A stretch of 25,420 bases of DNA. Origin: Myxococcota bacterium (GTDB lineage Bacteria > Myxococcota_C > UBA6777). Location of the stretch: positions 1-25,420 of the forward strand of contig CAUJFU010000252.1 in the NCBI GenBank assembly GCA_963169055.1. The letters run 5' to 3'. Made by a program: the position numbers and the translations under genes. The notes below the pieces were generated by a model that was not told where the DNA came from, searched no databases, and worked only from the letters and a program-made list of their open reading frames with translations. Shown here in pieces: positions 8,955-16,785 of the stretch. Within the stretch, counting starts at the first letter, position 1, and each line of letters begins with the position of its first letter.

Positions 8955-9671
8955 TTATCCTTCTTTTTCCCGACTACGCGGCAAGACATAGCGCTGCCAT
9001 TCGGCTTCGAATGCCAGCGATAGCGTTGACGTCATTCTATCCAAAAAGACGATCCCATCGAGATGATCGTACTCGTGCTGAAGCACACGCGCATGAAAGC
9101 CCGTTGCCTCGAATGAAACAGGCTGGCCTTCGACATCCCACCCTTCCACGTGGATCGTATGCGCACGCGGAACTTGCCCACGCAAGGACGGGATCGACAA
9201 ACACCCTTCCCAATCTTGCACTTCTTCTTTTCCCAAAGATACCGTTGGGTTGACCAAGACACGTGGAGCCACCTCAAACGCTTGTTCATCGCGCATCGAC
9301 GGGACGTAATACGCAAAACAGCGCAGTCCCACCGCGATTTGTGGCGAGGCAAGCCCCACGCCTTCGGCCTCAAACATCGAGGCAAGCAACGAGCGCGCAA
9401 ACGACCGAAAGACCGGTGTTCCCAACACTTGACGCGGCACAGGCTGCGCGATATCCCGTAGCGTCGGATGCCCCAATCGCACTATCTCCAAAAGCGTCGG
9501 AATATCCGATGTATCAGCACTTTCTGCTGTCGCCATCACCTGTTGAAAGGCTCGGTTCCGCTCAAGGGATCGCTGCCTAGACAGTTCTCGTTCCAGATCA
9601 ACCAACATCTGTTCGGGTGAAACCACCTGATCCCACTTGAAAGAAGCGGCATCGTGCTTTCTCTGTGACAT
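8955..9671 (-). CDS. def: Peptide deformylase with N-terminal extension
   Basis: Metalloenzyme that removes the formyl group from N-terminal methionine of new proteins. All three signature motifs are present: GVGLASPQ (104-111), EGCLS (155-159, metal ligand C157) and HEYDH (199-203, ligands H199 and H203, catalytic E200). At 238 aa it is longer than the roughly 170-residue norm. The extra residues are mostly a charged N-terminal segment (1-58, LERELSRQRSLERNR), probably helical. ATG 9671 has GGAG 8 nt upstream, so the extension looks genuine. Its start lies 24 nt after the SDR stop, indicating co-transcription. No fmt gene is adjacent, although def-fmt is a common pair. The substitution of Ser for Ala in motif I (GLASPQ versus GLAAPQ) is conservative. 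Confidence 0.95.
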   Translation of the reverse strand: MSQRKHDAASFKWDQVVSPEQMLVDLERELSRQRSLERNRAFQQVMATAESADTSDIPTLLEIVRLGHPTLRDIAQPVPRQVLGTPVFRSFARSLLASMFEAEGVGLASPQIAVGLRCFAYYVPSMRDEQAFEVAPRVLVNPTVSLGKEEVQDWEGCLSIPSLRGQVPRAHTIHVEGWDVEGQPVSFEATGFHARVLQHEYDHLDGIVFLDRMTSTLSLAFEAEWQRYVLPRSREKEG

Positions 9672-9695
9672 CGATCTTCTCCGTTTTTGCGCGAT

Positions 9696-10532
9696 TTACG
9701 ACAATCGCTTCTTCTTGCGAAAGTTGCGCACGTCTCGATCGACAAAAAACCGCATCATGTTGGGCGTAGTGGTCGCGGCAAGGTGGATCATCTTCAGATC
9801 CATCTTGCCGGGAAGGATATGATAACGCCCCGCCGCCACGCCTTTGAGCGTCAAACGGGCCACATCATCCGCAGACATCAGCTTTGCACTCCCTGCGATG
9901 GCCTTGGTTTCGGGGGGTTTGGTTTTGTTTTCTTCTGCATACTGCGGTGTGTCCGTATCGGGCGGCATCACCAACGACATCTGGATCGCTGTGTCTGCCA
10001 ACTCGTTGCGCAACGCATCGCTAAATCCGTGGATTGCAAACTTTGAGGCCGCATAAGCCGTGTAGCCCACGATCGACATCACCCCCAAGATCGACGTGAC
10101 GTTGACGAGATGGCCTGCGTTTCGGGCGCGCATCTGTGGCAACACCGCCCGCGTCATCCACACCGTTCCGAAATAATTGATCTGCATCATCTTCTCAAAC
10201 ACCGCAGGTTCGGTGTTTTCGAAGTAGTCACAGTGCGCCACACCTGCGTTGTTAAACAGCAGATCGACGCGCCCTAGCTCTCCCGTCAATGCCGAAACAC
10301 CCGCCTCGACATCGCTTTGCTGGCTGATATCCATCGCACGCGCCAAGATCTTTTGTTCGGGCCGCTGCCGTACACCTTCCATCGCTACACGCGCTTCATC
10401 GAGCAACGCTGGACGGCGCGCTACGATCGCCACGTCACAGCCCATCTGCACAAGCTGCAACGCCAACGACCGCCCAATACCACTCGAACCACCCGTGACG
10501 ATGGCGGATTTCCCTTCATACTTGCTTTTCAC
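9696..10532 (-). CDS. Short-chain dehydrogenase resembling 3-ketodihydrosphingosine reductase
   Basis: 278 aa classical SDR. NAD(P) motif TGGSSGIG (13-20), NNAG (94-97), and catalytic Ser147, Tyr160 and Lys164 (YAASK) are all in place. After the catalytic lysine it carries PPDTDTP (190-196) followed by EENKTKPPET, which I recognise as characteristic of eukaryotic KDSR/Tsc10 proteins, enzymes that reduce 3-ketosphinganine with NADPH. There is no C-terminal membrane anchor like the human protein's, although a weak hydrophobic patch precedes the basic tail (RKKKRLS). GTG 10532 is chosen because GGAG lies 9 nt upstream and the Rossmann fold starts a few residues later. The frame extends to 10808, but that part lies upstream of a good promoter. 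It is probably first in an operon with def. The sphingolipid role is inference; no serine palmitoyltransferase gene is in the window. Confidence 0.85.
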   Translation of the reverse strand: MKSKYEGKSAIVTGGSSGIGRSLALQLVQMGCDVAIVARRPALLDEARVAMEGVRQRPEQKILARAMDISQQSDVEAGVSALTGELGRVDLLFNNAGVAHCDYFENTEPAVFEKMMQINYFGTVWMTRAVLPQMRARNAGHLVNVTSILGVMSIVGYTAYAASKFAIHGFSDALRNELADTAIQMSLVMPPDTDTPQYAEENKTKPPETKAIAGSAKLMSADDVARLTLKGVAAGRYHILPGKMDLKMIHLAATTTPNMMRFFVDRDVRNFRKKKRLS

Positions 10533-10613
10533 CTCAAACGTCTCCTTTCCGAAACTGTCCACGATCTCGCGCCGCCCCACAAATGACGCTGTGGCCCTGT
10601 TGTGCGATCTCTT

Positions 10614-10630
10614 GTGTCTTGTTATGACAC
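10614..10630. other. Inverted repeat GTGTC-N7-GACAC between divergent genes
   Basis: Perfect 5-bp arms at 10614-10618 and 10626-10630. It lies downstream of the minus-strand promoter at 10657-10685, where either a leader hairpin or a repressor site would be plausible. The arms are too short to be confident. Confidence 0.3.
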
Positions 10631-10656
10631 GCGGCTCTCCTAGTGCAGTGGGCTGC

Positions 10657-10685
10657 ATCATAAAGAGGCCCCACCCCCAACGCAA
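10657..10685 (-). promoter_or_regulatory. Promoter for the SDR-def operon
   Basis: On the minus strand, -35 TTGCGT (10685-10680), a 17-bp spacer and -10 TATGAT (10662-10657, 5/6 consensus). Transcription would start near 10650, giving a leader of about 118 nt before GTG 10532 and excluding the longer 10808 start. Confidence 0.55.
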
Positions 10686-10764
10686 CCCAAAAACACGAAA
10701 CCCATCTACCAAGCCCCATCCACCAAGCCCATGTGTGGGGATCTCAACAACGCTACGCTGAGAC

Positions 10765-10793
10765 TTGACGCCTATTTTGTGATCTTCTATACC
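10765..10793 (+). promoter_or_regulatory. Promoter for the glycosyltransferase gene
   Basis: TTGACG (10765-10770, 5/6), a 17-bp spacer and TATACC (10788-10793). Start near 10800 leaves a leader of about 73 nt. Together with the opposing promoter at 10657-10685 it accounts for the 340-bp divergent region 10533-10872. Confidence 0.6.
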
Positions 10794-10872
10794 AGAAGCC
10801 TTGCCCAAGAAACGACTCGGCCAACCGCCTCGTAAACAGGCACGCTCCCTTGCTTAGTAAAAGGAAGATTTT

Positions 10873-13800
10873 ATGGCACCAAAAAGCCCGTCATACGAAC
10901 GTTTTCTCGACATCTGGATTACCCTCGGATTGGTCCTCCTTGCAGCCGTCCTCTACGTCCCTTATCTCGGAACCTCCCCACTTTGGGACCCTTGGGAAGC
11001 CCATTACAGCCAAGTCGCGATGGAGATGGTCTGGAAAGATAGCTGGTGGATGCTTTGGTATCGCGAGTCCGACCGCAGTTTCTGGTCCAAACCTGTCTTT
11101 ACTTTCTGGTTGATGGTCTCTTCGCTCAAAACCTTTCGCATCCAACAGTTTGGTGATATCGCACAAGCGGAGTTCTATCTTCGCCTTCCCATCGCCCTTT
11201 TTGGCGCAACGGGTATCGGCTTCTTTTACTACTTTATCCGCAAACTCTGGGATCGCCGTGTCGGTCTGCTCGCCGCGTTGATCCTCGCCACTTGCCCCCA
11301 ATACTTCCTACTCTCACGCCAAGTGATGGTCGATATCCCCTTTATGGTTCTGGCGATCTGTGCGCTCGGATTCCTTGCGCTCGGCATCTTCGGCCAAGAA
11401 GCCGACGAAGACGATGCACAACGCAAACAAGGTGCCCTCACAACCCTCGCTGTCGCGGGCATCTTCTTCGCCATCCAGATCGTCGAAGTCCTTTACTGGC
11501 AATCCGTCTCGAACCAAACCTTGCGCGAAACATGGAACCAAAGCAACTACGCATGGACGGCCATCGGCCTGTTTTTGGTCGTCTGGTCCGTCGTTCGCTA
11601 TCTCGTTGCCAACCCCCAAACCCGCGCCTTTTACCTGTTTTTCTTCTTTAGCGGTCTTGTTTACCTCGCCAAAGGGCTTCTCTCCATCGTCCTCCCGGGC
11701 GGTATCCTCTTTTTCTACATCGTTCTTGCGGGAGATTGGGATCTTCTGCGGCGGATGCGCCTTGTGTATGTTTCCGAGCGCATCGGCCTACGCGCTTCGA
11801 TCTGGATCGCCATCCTCAGCGGCTTTTTCGCGATCTTTGTGATCGTCTACCCCATGTTTCAAAACACCAGCCTTGTCCAACTTCTCGCTGGACTCCGGAC
11901 CCAAAAAATCGAATTCGTCCGAAACAACCAAAGCTTTGTCTACTATCCCTTTGCTTGGCTCAAAGCACTCCTCGGATATCTCGATACCTTCGTCTTGATC
12001 CCCTTTGCCAAACTCGCTCCCGCAGGTTCGGCCTTCCCCAACCCCACCTACCAGATCCGCTTCTTGATCGCTGCTGGATTGCTGCTCTTGATCTGGATCG
12101 TCGCTCTATCCGGCAAAAATAAGCGCGTTGCCTTCTTTCTGCCCCTTGGCGGTGCGCTCTTGCTATGGGAACTCTTAACCCACGCAGGCATCTACCAATT
12201 CGCGATCCGCCTTCCCATCGGCTCCTACATCATCCAAACCAAAACCACTTCCATCCACGTCTCTTTGCTTCTTTCCTTGATCTTGATCGCCGTCCCGTTG
12301 CTCAAACGTGAGAACTTCTGGTTTCGCGTAGGCACCTCCACAGGCGCTGGACTCGTTCTCTACTATGCCCTTGCTCCCGTCCAATTGGGCGCTGGACTAC
12401 GCAACACCCTCAGCAACCTCTTCTACCAAAACAGCAATGTTTGGACGGTCTTTGTCCTTGCCCTGATGGCGGTGCTTTACGCACAACTCACCAAAGAAGA
12501 TCCCGAAGCTCCCGCCGCTTCACCGCTTCAATCCACACAAGCCGAATACCTCAAAGCCTTTTTCTTCCCGGGCGTCCTGTTGTTTCTTGTTATCGCTGGA
12601 ACATGGACTTACTACATGAACCTCCACCACGGCCTTCCCTTCATGCGAGAATGGTTTGTCTATCACCATTTCTCCCGTGTAGCCGGCGTTATCGAAAAAC
12701 CCAACGATAGCTTCGACCTGTATGTCCGTCAGATCGGCTTTGGACTCTTCCCTTGGGCCGCCATGATCCCGATCGCCTTGTTCCGCTTTATGCAATGGTC
12801 TTGGCGCGACTTCACCAACCGACTTGGCTTGCGCAACTACTTCTTCTTCTGCTGCTTTTTCTTCCCCTACTTTTTCTTTACCTTCTCTTCCACCAAGTTC
12901 CACCACTACATCTTCCCTGTCGTCCCTTTCCTCGCCTTGATCGTCGCGGTTTGGCTCTCCCGCCTCTTCCTCGAAAACGGCGTCACCAAAGAGCGCATCG
13001 GCCTTGCCATCTCGCTTCTCTTCTTTGTCCTCCTCGCCAAGGACTTGATGACCAACTACAAACCCCTCCACCAACTCTTCACTTACTACTACACCCGCGA
13101 AACTCCGCCCGATGTATATCCGAGCAACTTCTTTAGCATCGTGTTTGCGCTAATCGGCCTCGGACTCTTTGTCTCCCTGCTCAGTCGCAAGATGCGCCCC
13201 GCTCATTTCGCCCTTGTATACGTCCCTGTCACCTTGTTTGTGTTGTTTGTCAACGTCCGATTGATGCCTGCCATCGGCGAAAACTACTCCTTCAAAAGCG
13301 TCTTCGACGAATACAAACGCCTCGACAAGCACGCCCAAAAAGAAGCCCATAACCGCAAGTTCTTGCGCAAAGGCATGACTGTAAAACAACAGCTCACCGT
13401 CCTCGATCGTGGAAAAACCCCCTTCGGCGAATACAGCAACTGGGACGAACGCTCGACCTCCTTTTACACCAAAAACTTTAGTACCTACTTGGGACGCGCT
13501 GGCGATACACGAAACTTTATTCAACGCCACCCCAACGTCTACATCATGGTCAAACACCAAGAGATCCCAATGCTGCGACGACTTGCCGCAACTGCCGGCA
13601 AAAACATCTACATCGTCGCTCGTCCCCATTTTGAAATGTGGCTCGTCTCCACCCAACCCGCCGCAGGTGGCCGCACCAAAAGCGATATCGTCTCCCGTTC
13701 TCGCCCTGATATGCGCGGCCCCAACTGGAAGCAACTTAACATCAATTTCGACAACAAAGTCCGTCTGATCGGCGTTTGGCAAAATCAGCCCAAAGGCTAC

Positions 13801-14157
13801 AAACGCGGCGACAAAGTCGAACTCCGCTTCCTCTTCCAAGTGACAGGTCGTATGCGCCGCAACTGGCGCGGCTTCATCCACGCCGATCCCGTCACGTGGA
13901 CCCGCAACCGACTCAACTGGGATCACGAGATGTCCGAAGGACTCTACCCCACCAGCGAATGGAAAGTCGGTGAATACGTCCAAGATGTCGTGATCCGACG
14001 TATCCCCCGCAACTTCCCCGAAAATTACCTCTCCCTCTCCATCTATATGGGCCTCTGGATCGGCAGCGACCGCCTGCCCGTCCTCTCCTCCCAAGGTGGC
14101 TATCACGACGGACAAAATCGCGTCAGCGCTCTCGTCCTCAAACTCCTACCCAACTGA
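10873..14157 (+). CDS. Large multi-pass glycosyltransferase of the GT39/ArnT (GT-C fold) type
   Basis: 1094 aa integral membrane protein. It begins with a transmembrane helix (about 12-31) and then a first loop with an acidic pair, LWDPWEAHYSQVAMEM (D39, E42). This is the position of the catalytic DE motif of GT-C enzymes that use polyprenyl-phosphate sugars, and WSKPVFTFWL follows as in that family. Later segments such as FSSTKFHHYIFPVVPFLALIVAVWL match the family's distal conserved loop and helix. ArnT-type enzymes are usually 500-600 aa. Here about 250 extra residues with further helices separate the two conserved halves, and residues from about 860 form a soluble, probably periplasmic, C-terminal domain. 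ATG 10873 has AAGGA 7 nt upstream. The likely role is transfer of a lipid-linked sugar to lipid A, protein or another envelope acceptor; the acceptor is unknown. Confidence 0.85.
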   Translation: MAPKSPSYERFLDIWITLGLVLLAAVLYVPYLGTSPLWDPWEAHYSQVAMEMVWKDSWWMLWYRESDRSFWSKPVFTFWLMVSSLKTFRIQQFGDIAQAEFYLRLPIALFGATGIGFFYYFIRKLWDRRVGLLAALILATCPQYFLLSRQVMVDIPFMVLAICALGFLALGIFGQEADEDDAQRKQGALTTLAVAGIFFAIQIVEVLYWQSVSNQTLRETWNQSNYAWTAIGLFLVVWSVVRYLVANPQTRAFYLFFFFSGLVYLAKGLLSIVLPGGILFFYIVLAGDWDLLRRMRLVYVSERIGLRASIWIAILSGFFAIFVIVYPMFQNTSLVQLLAGLRTQKIEFVRNNQSFVYYPFAWLKALLGYLDTFVLIPFAKLAPAGSAFPNPTYQIRFLIAAGLLLLIWIVALSGKNKRVAFFLPLGGALLLWELLTHAGIYQFAIRLPIGSYIIQTKTTSIHVSLLLSLILIAVPLLKRENFWFRVGTSTGAGLVLYYALAPVQLGAGLRNTLSNLFYQNSNVWTVFVLALMAVLYAQLTKEDPEAPAASPLQSTQAEYLKAFFFPGVLLFLVIAGTWTYYMNLHHGLPFMREWFVYHHFSRVAGVIEKPNDSFDLYVRQIGFGLFPWAAMIPIALFRFMQWSWRDFTNRLGLRNYFFFCCFFFPYFFFTFSSTKFHHYIFPVVPFLALIVAVWLSRLFLENGVTKERIGLAISLLFFVLLAKDLMTNYKPLHQLFTYYYTRETPPDVYPSNFFSIVFALIGLGLFVSLLSRKMRPAHFALVYVPVTLFVLFVNVRLMPAIGENYSFKSVFDEYKRLDKHAQKEAHNRKFLRKGMTVKQQLTVLDRGKTPFGEYSNWDERSTSFYTKNFSTYLGRAGDTRNFIQRHPNVYIMVKHQEIPMLRRLAATAGKNIYIVARPHFEMWLVSTQPAAGGRTKSDIVSRSRPDMRGPNWKQLNINFDNKVRLIGVWQNQPKGYKRGDKVELRFLFQVTGRMRRNWRGFIHADPVTWTRNRLNWDHEMSEGLYPTSEWKVGEYVQDVVIRRIPRNFPENYLSLSIYMGLWIGSDRLPVLSSQGGYHDGQNRVSALVLKLLPN

Positions 14158-14224
14158 TCTCGACCGCTGCTCCCCCAAAAAAACCCTCCCCCCGCTCTCT
14201 CGTCCTCAATCTCCTACCCGGCTG
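14129..14224. repeat. Near-duplicate 28-bp segments at the convergent gene ends
   Basis: 14129-14156 (the last codons of the glycosyltransferase gene) and 14197-14224 (the end of the lysR gene) are direct repeats with 25 of 28 bases identical, 68 bp apart. The second copy lets the lysR coding end overlap a degenerate copy of the neighbour's 3' end. Confidence 0.6.
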
Positions 14225-15165
14225 CTCTTGCCCTCCTCCCCCGTCTGCCCCACTGCACGCCGCACACACCCACGAAACCAGCGGTGCCGCTCCTCGCGCT
14301 CAAAACGCTGATGCCAGATCCCGAACATCTCGATCTGACCGACCTCTACGGGAACCTCCAACATCACCACATCCACCCAACGCATCACTTCACGCGCCAG
14401 CCGCCACGGGCAAGAGAGTACATAGTCCGATCGCAACAACACAAACAGCGCTGTTGAGAATTGCGGAACAGTCCGCGCAACCCGCCGACACGTCCCCTTT
14501 TTCTCCAACGCCTCATCGATCGAACCCAACGCAGACACGCCACGCGGTGCCACCAACAAATGCGGCCAACGCACATAACTCTCCACTCCCCACACTTCCG
14601 ACAAAACGGGATGTCCCCCCCGCACCAAACAAACCAGATGATCCGCAAACAACCGCTCACTCCGCCAATGCGCAGACATCGGAAGATTCGGCGCGATCAC
14701 CATCTCTACACGATCTTCGTTCAAAAAATCGCCAAAGTCCCCTTGCATCGGGAAAACATGCAAGTTCAGATCGGGTGCCTCCGCACGCATCACCGCCTCC
14801 AAAAAACCAAACAACACCAAATCCACATGATCTGACGTCATCACACGCATCGCCCCTTGCATCTGCGATGGCTCAAAACGCTCTGATACCCGCAAGATCT
14901 GTTGCATCTGCTCGACCATCCGCTGCAACGGTTCTTTTAGCTCGCTCCCCATCCGCGAAAGGCTCATCTCTCGCCCCGTACGAATTAACAACGGATCACC
15001 AAAGTGACCACGCAGCCGAGTCAATGCGTTGCTCAACGCTGGCTGCGTCAGCCCCAACCGCTTCGCTGCTTTCGAGACGCTTTGCTCCTGCAACAACATA
15101 TGCAGCGCGTGCAACAGGTTCAGATCCACCGAAGCCAAACGACTTTTCCCCTGCTGAGCACTCAT
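14206..15165 (-). CDS. LysR family transcriptional regulator
   Basis: 319 aa. The N-terminal winged HTH is typical: VDLNLLHALHMLLQEQSVSKAAKRL, LTQPALSNALTRLR, GDPLLIRTGREM. A periplasmic-binding-protein-like effector domain follows (about 95-300). ATG 15165 has GGGAG 6 nt upstream; an upstream in-frame ATG at 15192 lacks such a site. The start region including its ribosome site is tandemly duplicated (15135-15278). It diverges from the MDR oxidoreductase gene at 15385, the usual layout for a LysR regulator and its target. Control of that enzyme in response to a small molecule is the simplest inference. The effector is unknown. Confidence 0.93.
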   Translation of the reverse strand: MSAQQGKSRLASVDLNLLHALHMLLQEQSVSKAAKRLGLTQPALSNALTRLRGHFGDPLLIRTGREMSLSRMGSELKEPLQRMVEQMQQILRVSERFEPSQMQGAMRVMTSDHVDLVLFGFLEAVMRAEAPDLNLHVFPMQGDFGDFLNEDRVEMVIAPNLPMSAHWRSERLFADHLVCLVRGGHPVLSEVWGVESYVRWPHLLVAPRGVSALGSIDEALEKKGTCRRVARTVPQFSTALFVLLRSDYVLSCPWRLAREVMRWVDVVMLEVPVEVGQIEMFGIWHQRFEREERHRWFRGCVRRAVGQTGEEGKSSRVGD

Positions 15166-15278
15166 CACAAACTCCCGTCCTATCGAACCCATCCACCACT
15201 ACGCCACCAAACGACTTTTCCCCGGCTGAGTACCCAGCACAAACTCCCGTCTGTTCGAACTCATCCACCACTATTCAT
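15135..15278. repeat. 72-bp imperfect tandem duplication covering the lysR start
   Basis: 15135-15206 and 15207-15278 align without gaps, with about 8 mismatches in the first 68 positions. The unit contains the lysR ribosome site, its start and the first ten or so codons. In the outer copy the start ATG is CTG (15237-15235), preceded by an in-frame GTG. The frame reads LGTQPGKSRLVA and stops at TAG (15201-15199), against the real MSAQQGKSRLAS. It therefore looks like a decayed second gene start or a short leader peptide. Confidence 0.9.
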
Positions 15279-15313
15279 CCCGTGAATGTTATAGATACAA
15301 ACAATCGATTTGT

Positions 15314-15328
15314 GAAACCTTTTGTTTC
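15314..15328. promoter_or_regulatory. Inverted repeat GAAAC-N5-GTTTC in the lysR/MDR divergent region
   Basis: GAAAC (15314-15318), CTTTT, GTTTC (15324-15328) lies about 57 bp before the oxidoreductase ATG. It is a candidate regulator site. No strong promoter hexamers are visible nearby. Confidence 0.3.
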
Positions 15329-15384
15329 CGCTACTCTTGATCACGCCATTGCTCCAGTTTTTCCCCACAACCTCGGAGTCCAAC

Positions 15385-16329
15385 ATGAAGATCCTACAAT
15401 TCGATCAATACGGCGATATCGACGTCTATCAATTCAAAGAACTGCCCACCCCCACGCCGCAGCCCAACGAAGTACTTCTCGATGTACGAGCCGCTGCGAT
15501 CAACCCCCTCGATGGAAAGATCCGCAAAGGGCAGATGGGCTTTATGGTCGGAAACCGCTTCCCCAAAGGCGTCGGTGGTGATGTGGCCGGTGTTGTCCTT
15601 GCGATCGGAAAAAACGTCAAATCGTTGAAAGTCGGAGATGAGGTCTTTGGCGTCGTTTCCATGAAAAGCCCCTATGGCTCGGTCGCAACGCAAACACTCG
15701 CCCCCGCCAATCAACTCGCCCTCAAGCCCAAACAGCTCTCTTTTGCCCAAGCTGCCAGTTTGCCTGTCGTCGCAAACGCTGCACTCGTCGGCCTGCGCGA
15801 TGTACTCCAACTCAAACAAGGGCAACTGATCCTACTCAACGGATGTACGGGCGGAATCGGGATCATCGCCATCCAGATCGCAAAGATCATGGGCGCTCAT
15901 GTCACAGGTGTTTGTGCCACCCAAGGCGTCGAACTCGCCCGTTCCCTCGGTGCTGACGACGTGATCGATTACAAAAAACAAGACGTCTTGCAAACCTCCA
16001 AACGCTTTGACGCCCTGTTCGAACTCTCTGGCCGCCTGCCTTTCGCCAAAGCACGAACCCTTCTCACCCCCAAAGGTCTCTTCCTTGACCCCGCACCCAG
16101 CCCCAAAACGCTCATCACCAGCACACTCGCCAACCCCTTCCGCGCACAAAAATGGAAAATGTTGATGGCCGACTTCGCCCCCGGAAACCTCGATCAGCTC
16201 GCTCAATGGGCCGCACAAGGTAAACTGAAAACACACCTCGACAAAACCTTTCCCTTTGAACAAGCCCTTGATGCCTACCGATACGCCGAATCCCAACCCG
16301 TCCAAGGAAAAGTCGTCATTCAACTCTGA
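15385..16329 (+). CDS. Zinc-independent NAD(P)-dependent quinone oxidoreductase-like MDR protein
   Basis: 314 aa medium-chain dehydrogenase/reductase. It has the GroES-like N-terminal domain (MKILQFDQYGDIDV, AAAINPLDGKIRKG, GGDVAGVVLAIG) and a Rossmann domain with nucleotide loop NGCTGGIGIIAIQIAK (about 150-168) followed by ARSLGADDVIDYK. It ends VQGKVVIQL, a usual family terminus. No cysteine/histidine zinc-binding set is visible, so it belongs with the zeta-crystallin/quinone oxidoreductase branch that reduces quinones or enones with NADPH. The frame is open back to 15322, but ATG 15385 has CGGAG 7 nt upstream and matches the family's start. It lies opposite a LysR gene that probably controls it. 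The physiological substrate cannot be read from the sequence. Confidence 0.92.
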   Translation: MKILQFDQYGDIDVYQFKELPTPTPQPNEVLLDVRAAAINPLDGKIRKGQMGFMVGNRFPKGVGGDVAGVVLAIGKNVKSLKVGDEVFGVVSMKSPYGSVATQTLAPANQLALKPKQLSFAQAASLPVVANAALVGLRDVLQLKQGQLILLNGCTGGIGIIAIQIAKIMGAHVTGVCATQGVELARSLGADDVIDYKKQDVLQTSKRFDALFELSGRLPFAKARTLLTPKGLFLDPAPSPKTLITSTLANPFRAQKWKMLMADFAPGNLDQLAQWAAQGKLKTHLDKTFPFEQALDAYRYAESQPVQGKVVIQL

Positions 16330-16785
16330 CCCACTCAGACAAAATCCGCCCACGGTGTGATCGGCGTATGTGGGGGCAGTGACCGCCCAACCACAGGGCG
16401 TCCACAGCGGATCGCGCCGCCCCTTCAATCACACTTCTCTCCGAACTCGTATCACCCCGACCCTTCAATCACACTTCTCTCCGAACTCGTATCACCCCAG
16501 CCTGCCCACTCTCCCACCCACACCAGCCCAACGAAGCGCCGCCCGCTCTTGCCAACCACACACGCCCTCTGCTAACCTGCCCAAACAAAAAACATTCAAC
16601 CCTTCGAGACAACTCCAAGGCTCTTTGGGTCGACAATGTTCACAAAGCGCCTTCTCTCCACGCACTCCGAGGCTCCAAGTTCTTGGCGCAAATATTCACA
16701 AACAATCCGATATCGCAGGACATCCCTGCTCCTCTCCTTGTACTTCAACAAGAATCGAAGGTATTCATCGCAAAGAGGTAAGATC
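16330..16785. other. 456-bp intergenic region before the cysteine-rich lipoprotein gene
   Basis: No gene, RNA or clear promoter hexamers are evident. It contains the 40-bp tandem repeat at 16421-16500. A frame continuous with the lipoprotein is open from 16636, but nothing in it resembles the start of an exported protein. Confidence 0.5.
16421..16500. repeat. 40-bp tandem repeat, two copies
   Basis: The unit starting CCCTTCAATCACACTTCTC occurs at 16421-16460 and 16461-16500. Only the last two bases differ (GA versus AG). It lies about 290 bp before the lipoprotein start. The near-identity indicates a recent or conserved duplication; the function is unknown. Confidence 0.85.

Noticed and set aside
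15135-15278. Transposon ends or att site
   Set aside because: Copies are head-to-tail and contiguous, with no intervening element or integrase.
16421-16500. CRISPR array
   Set aside because: The two 40-bp units are directly adjacent with no spacers, and no cas genes are present.
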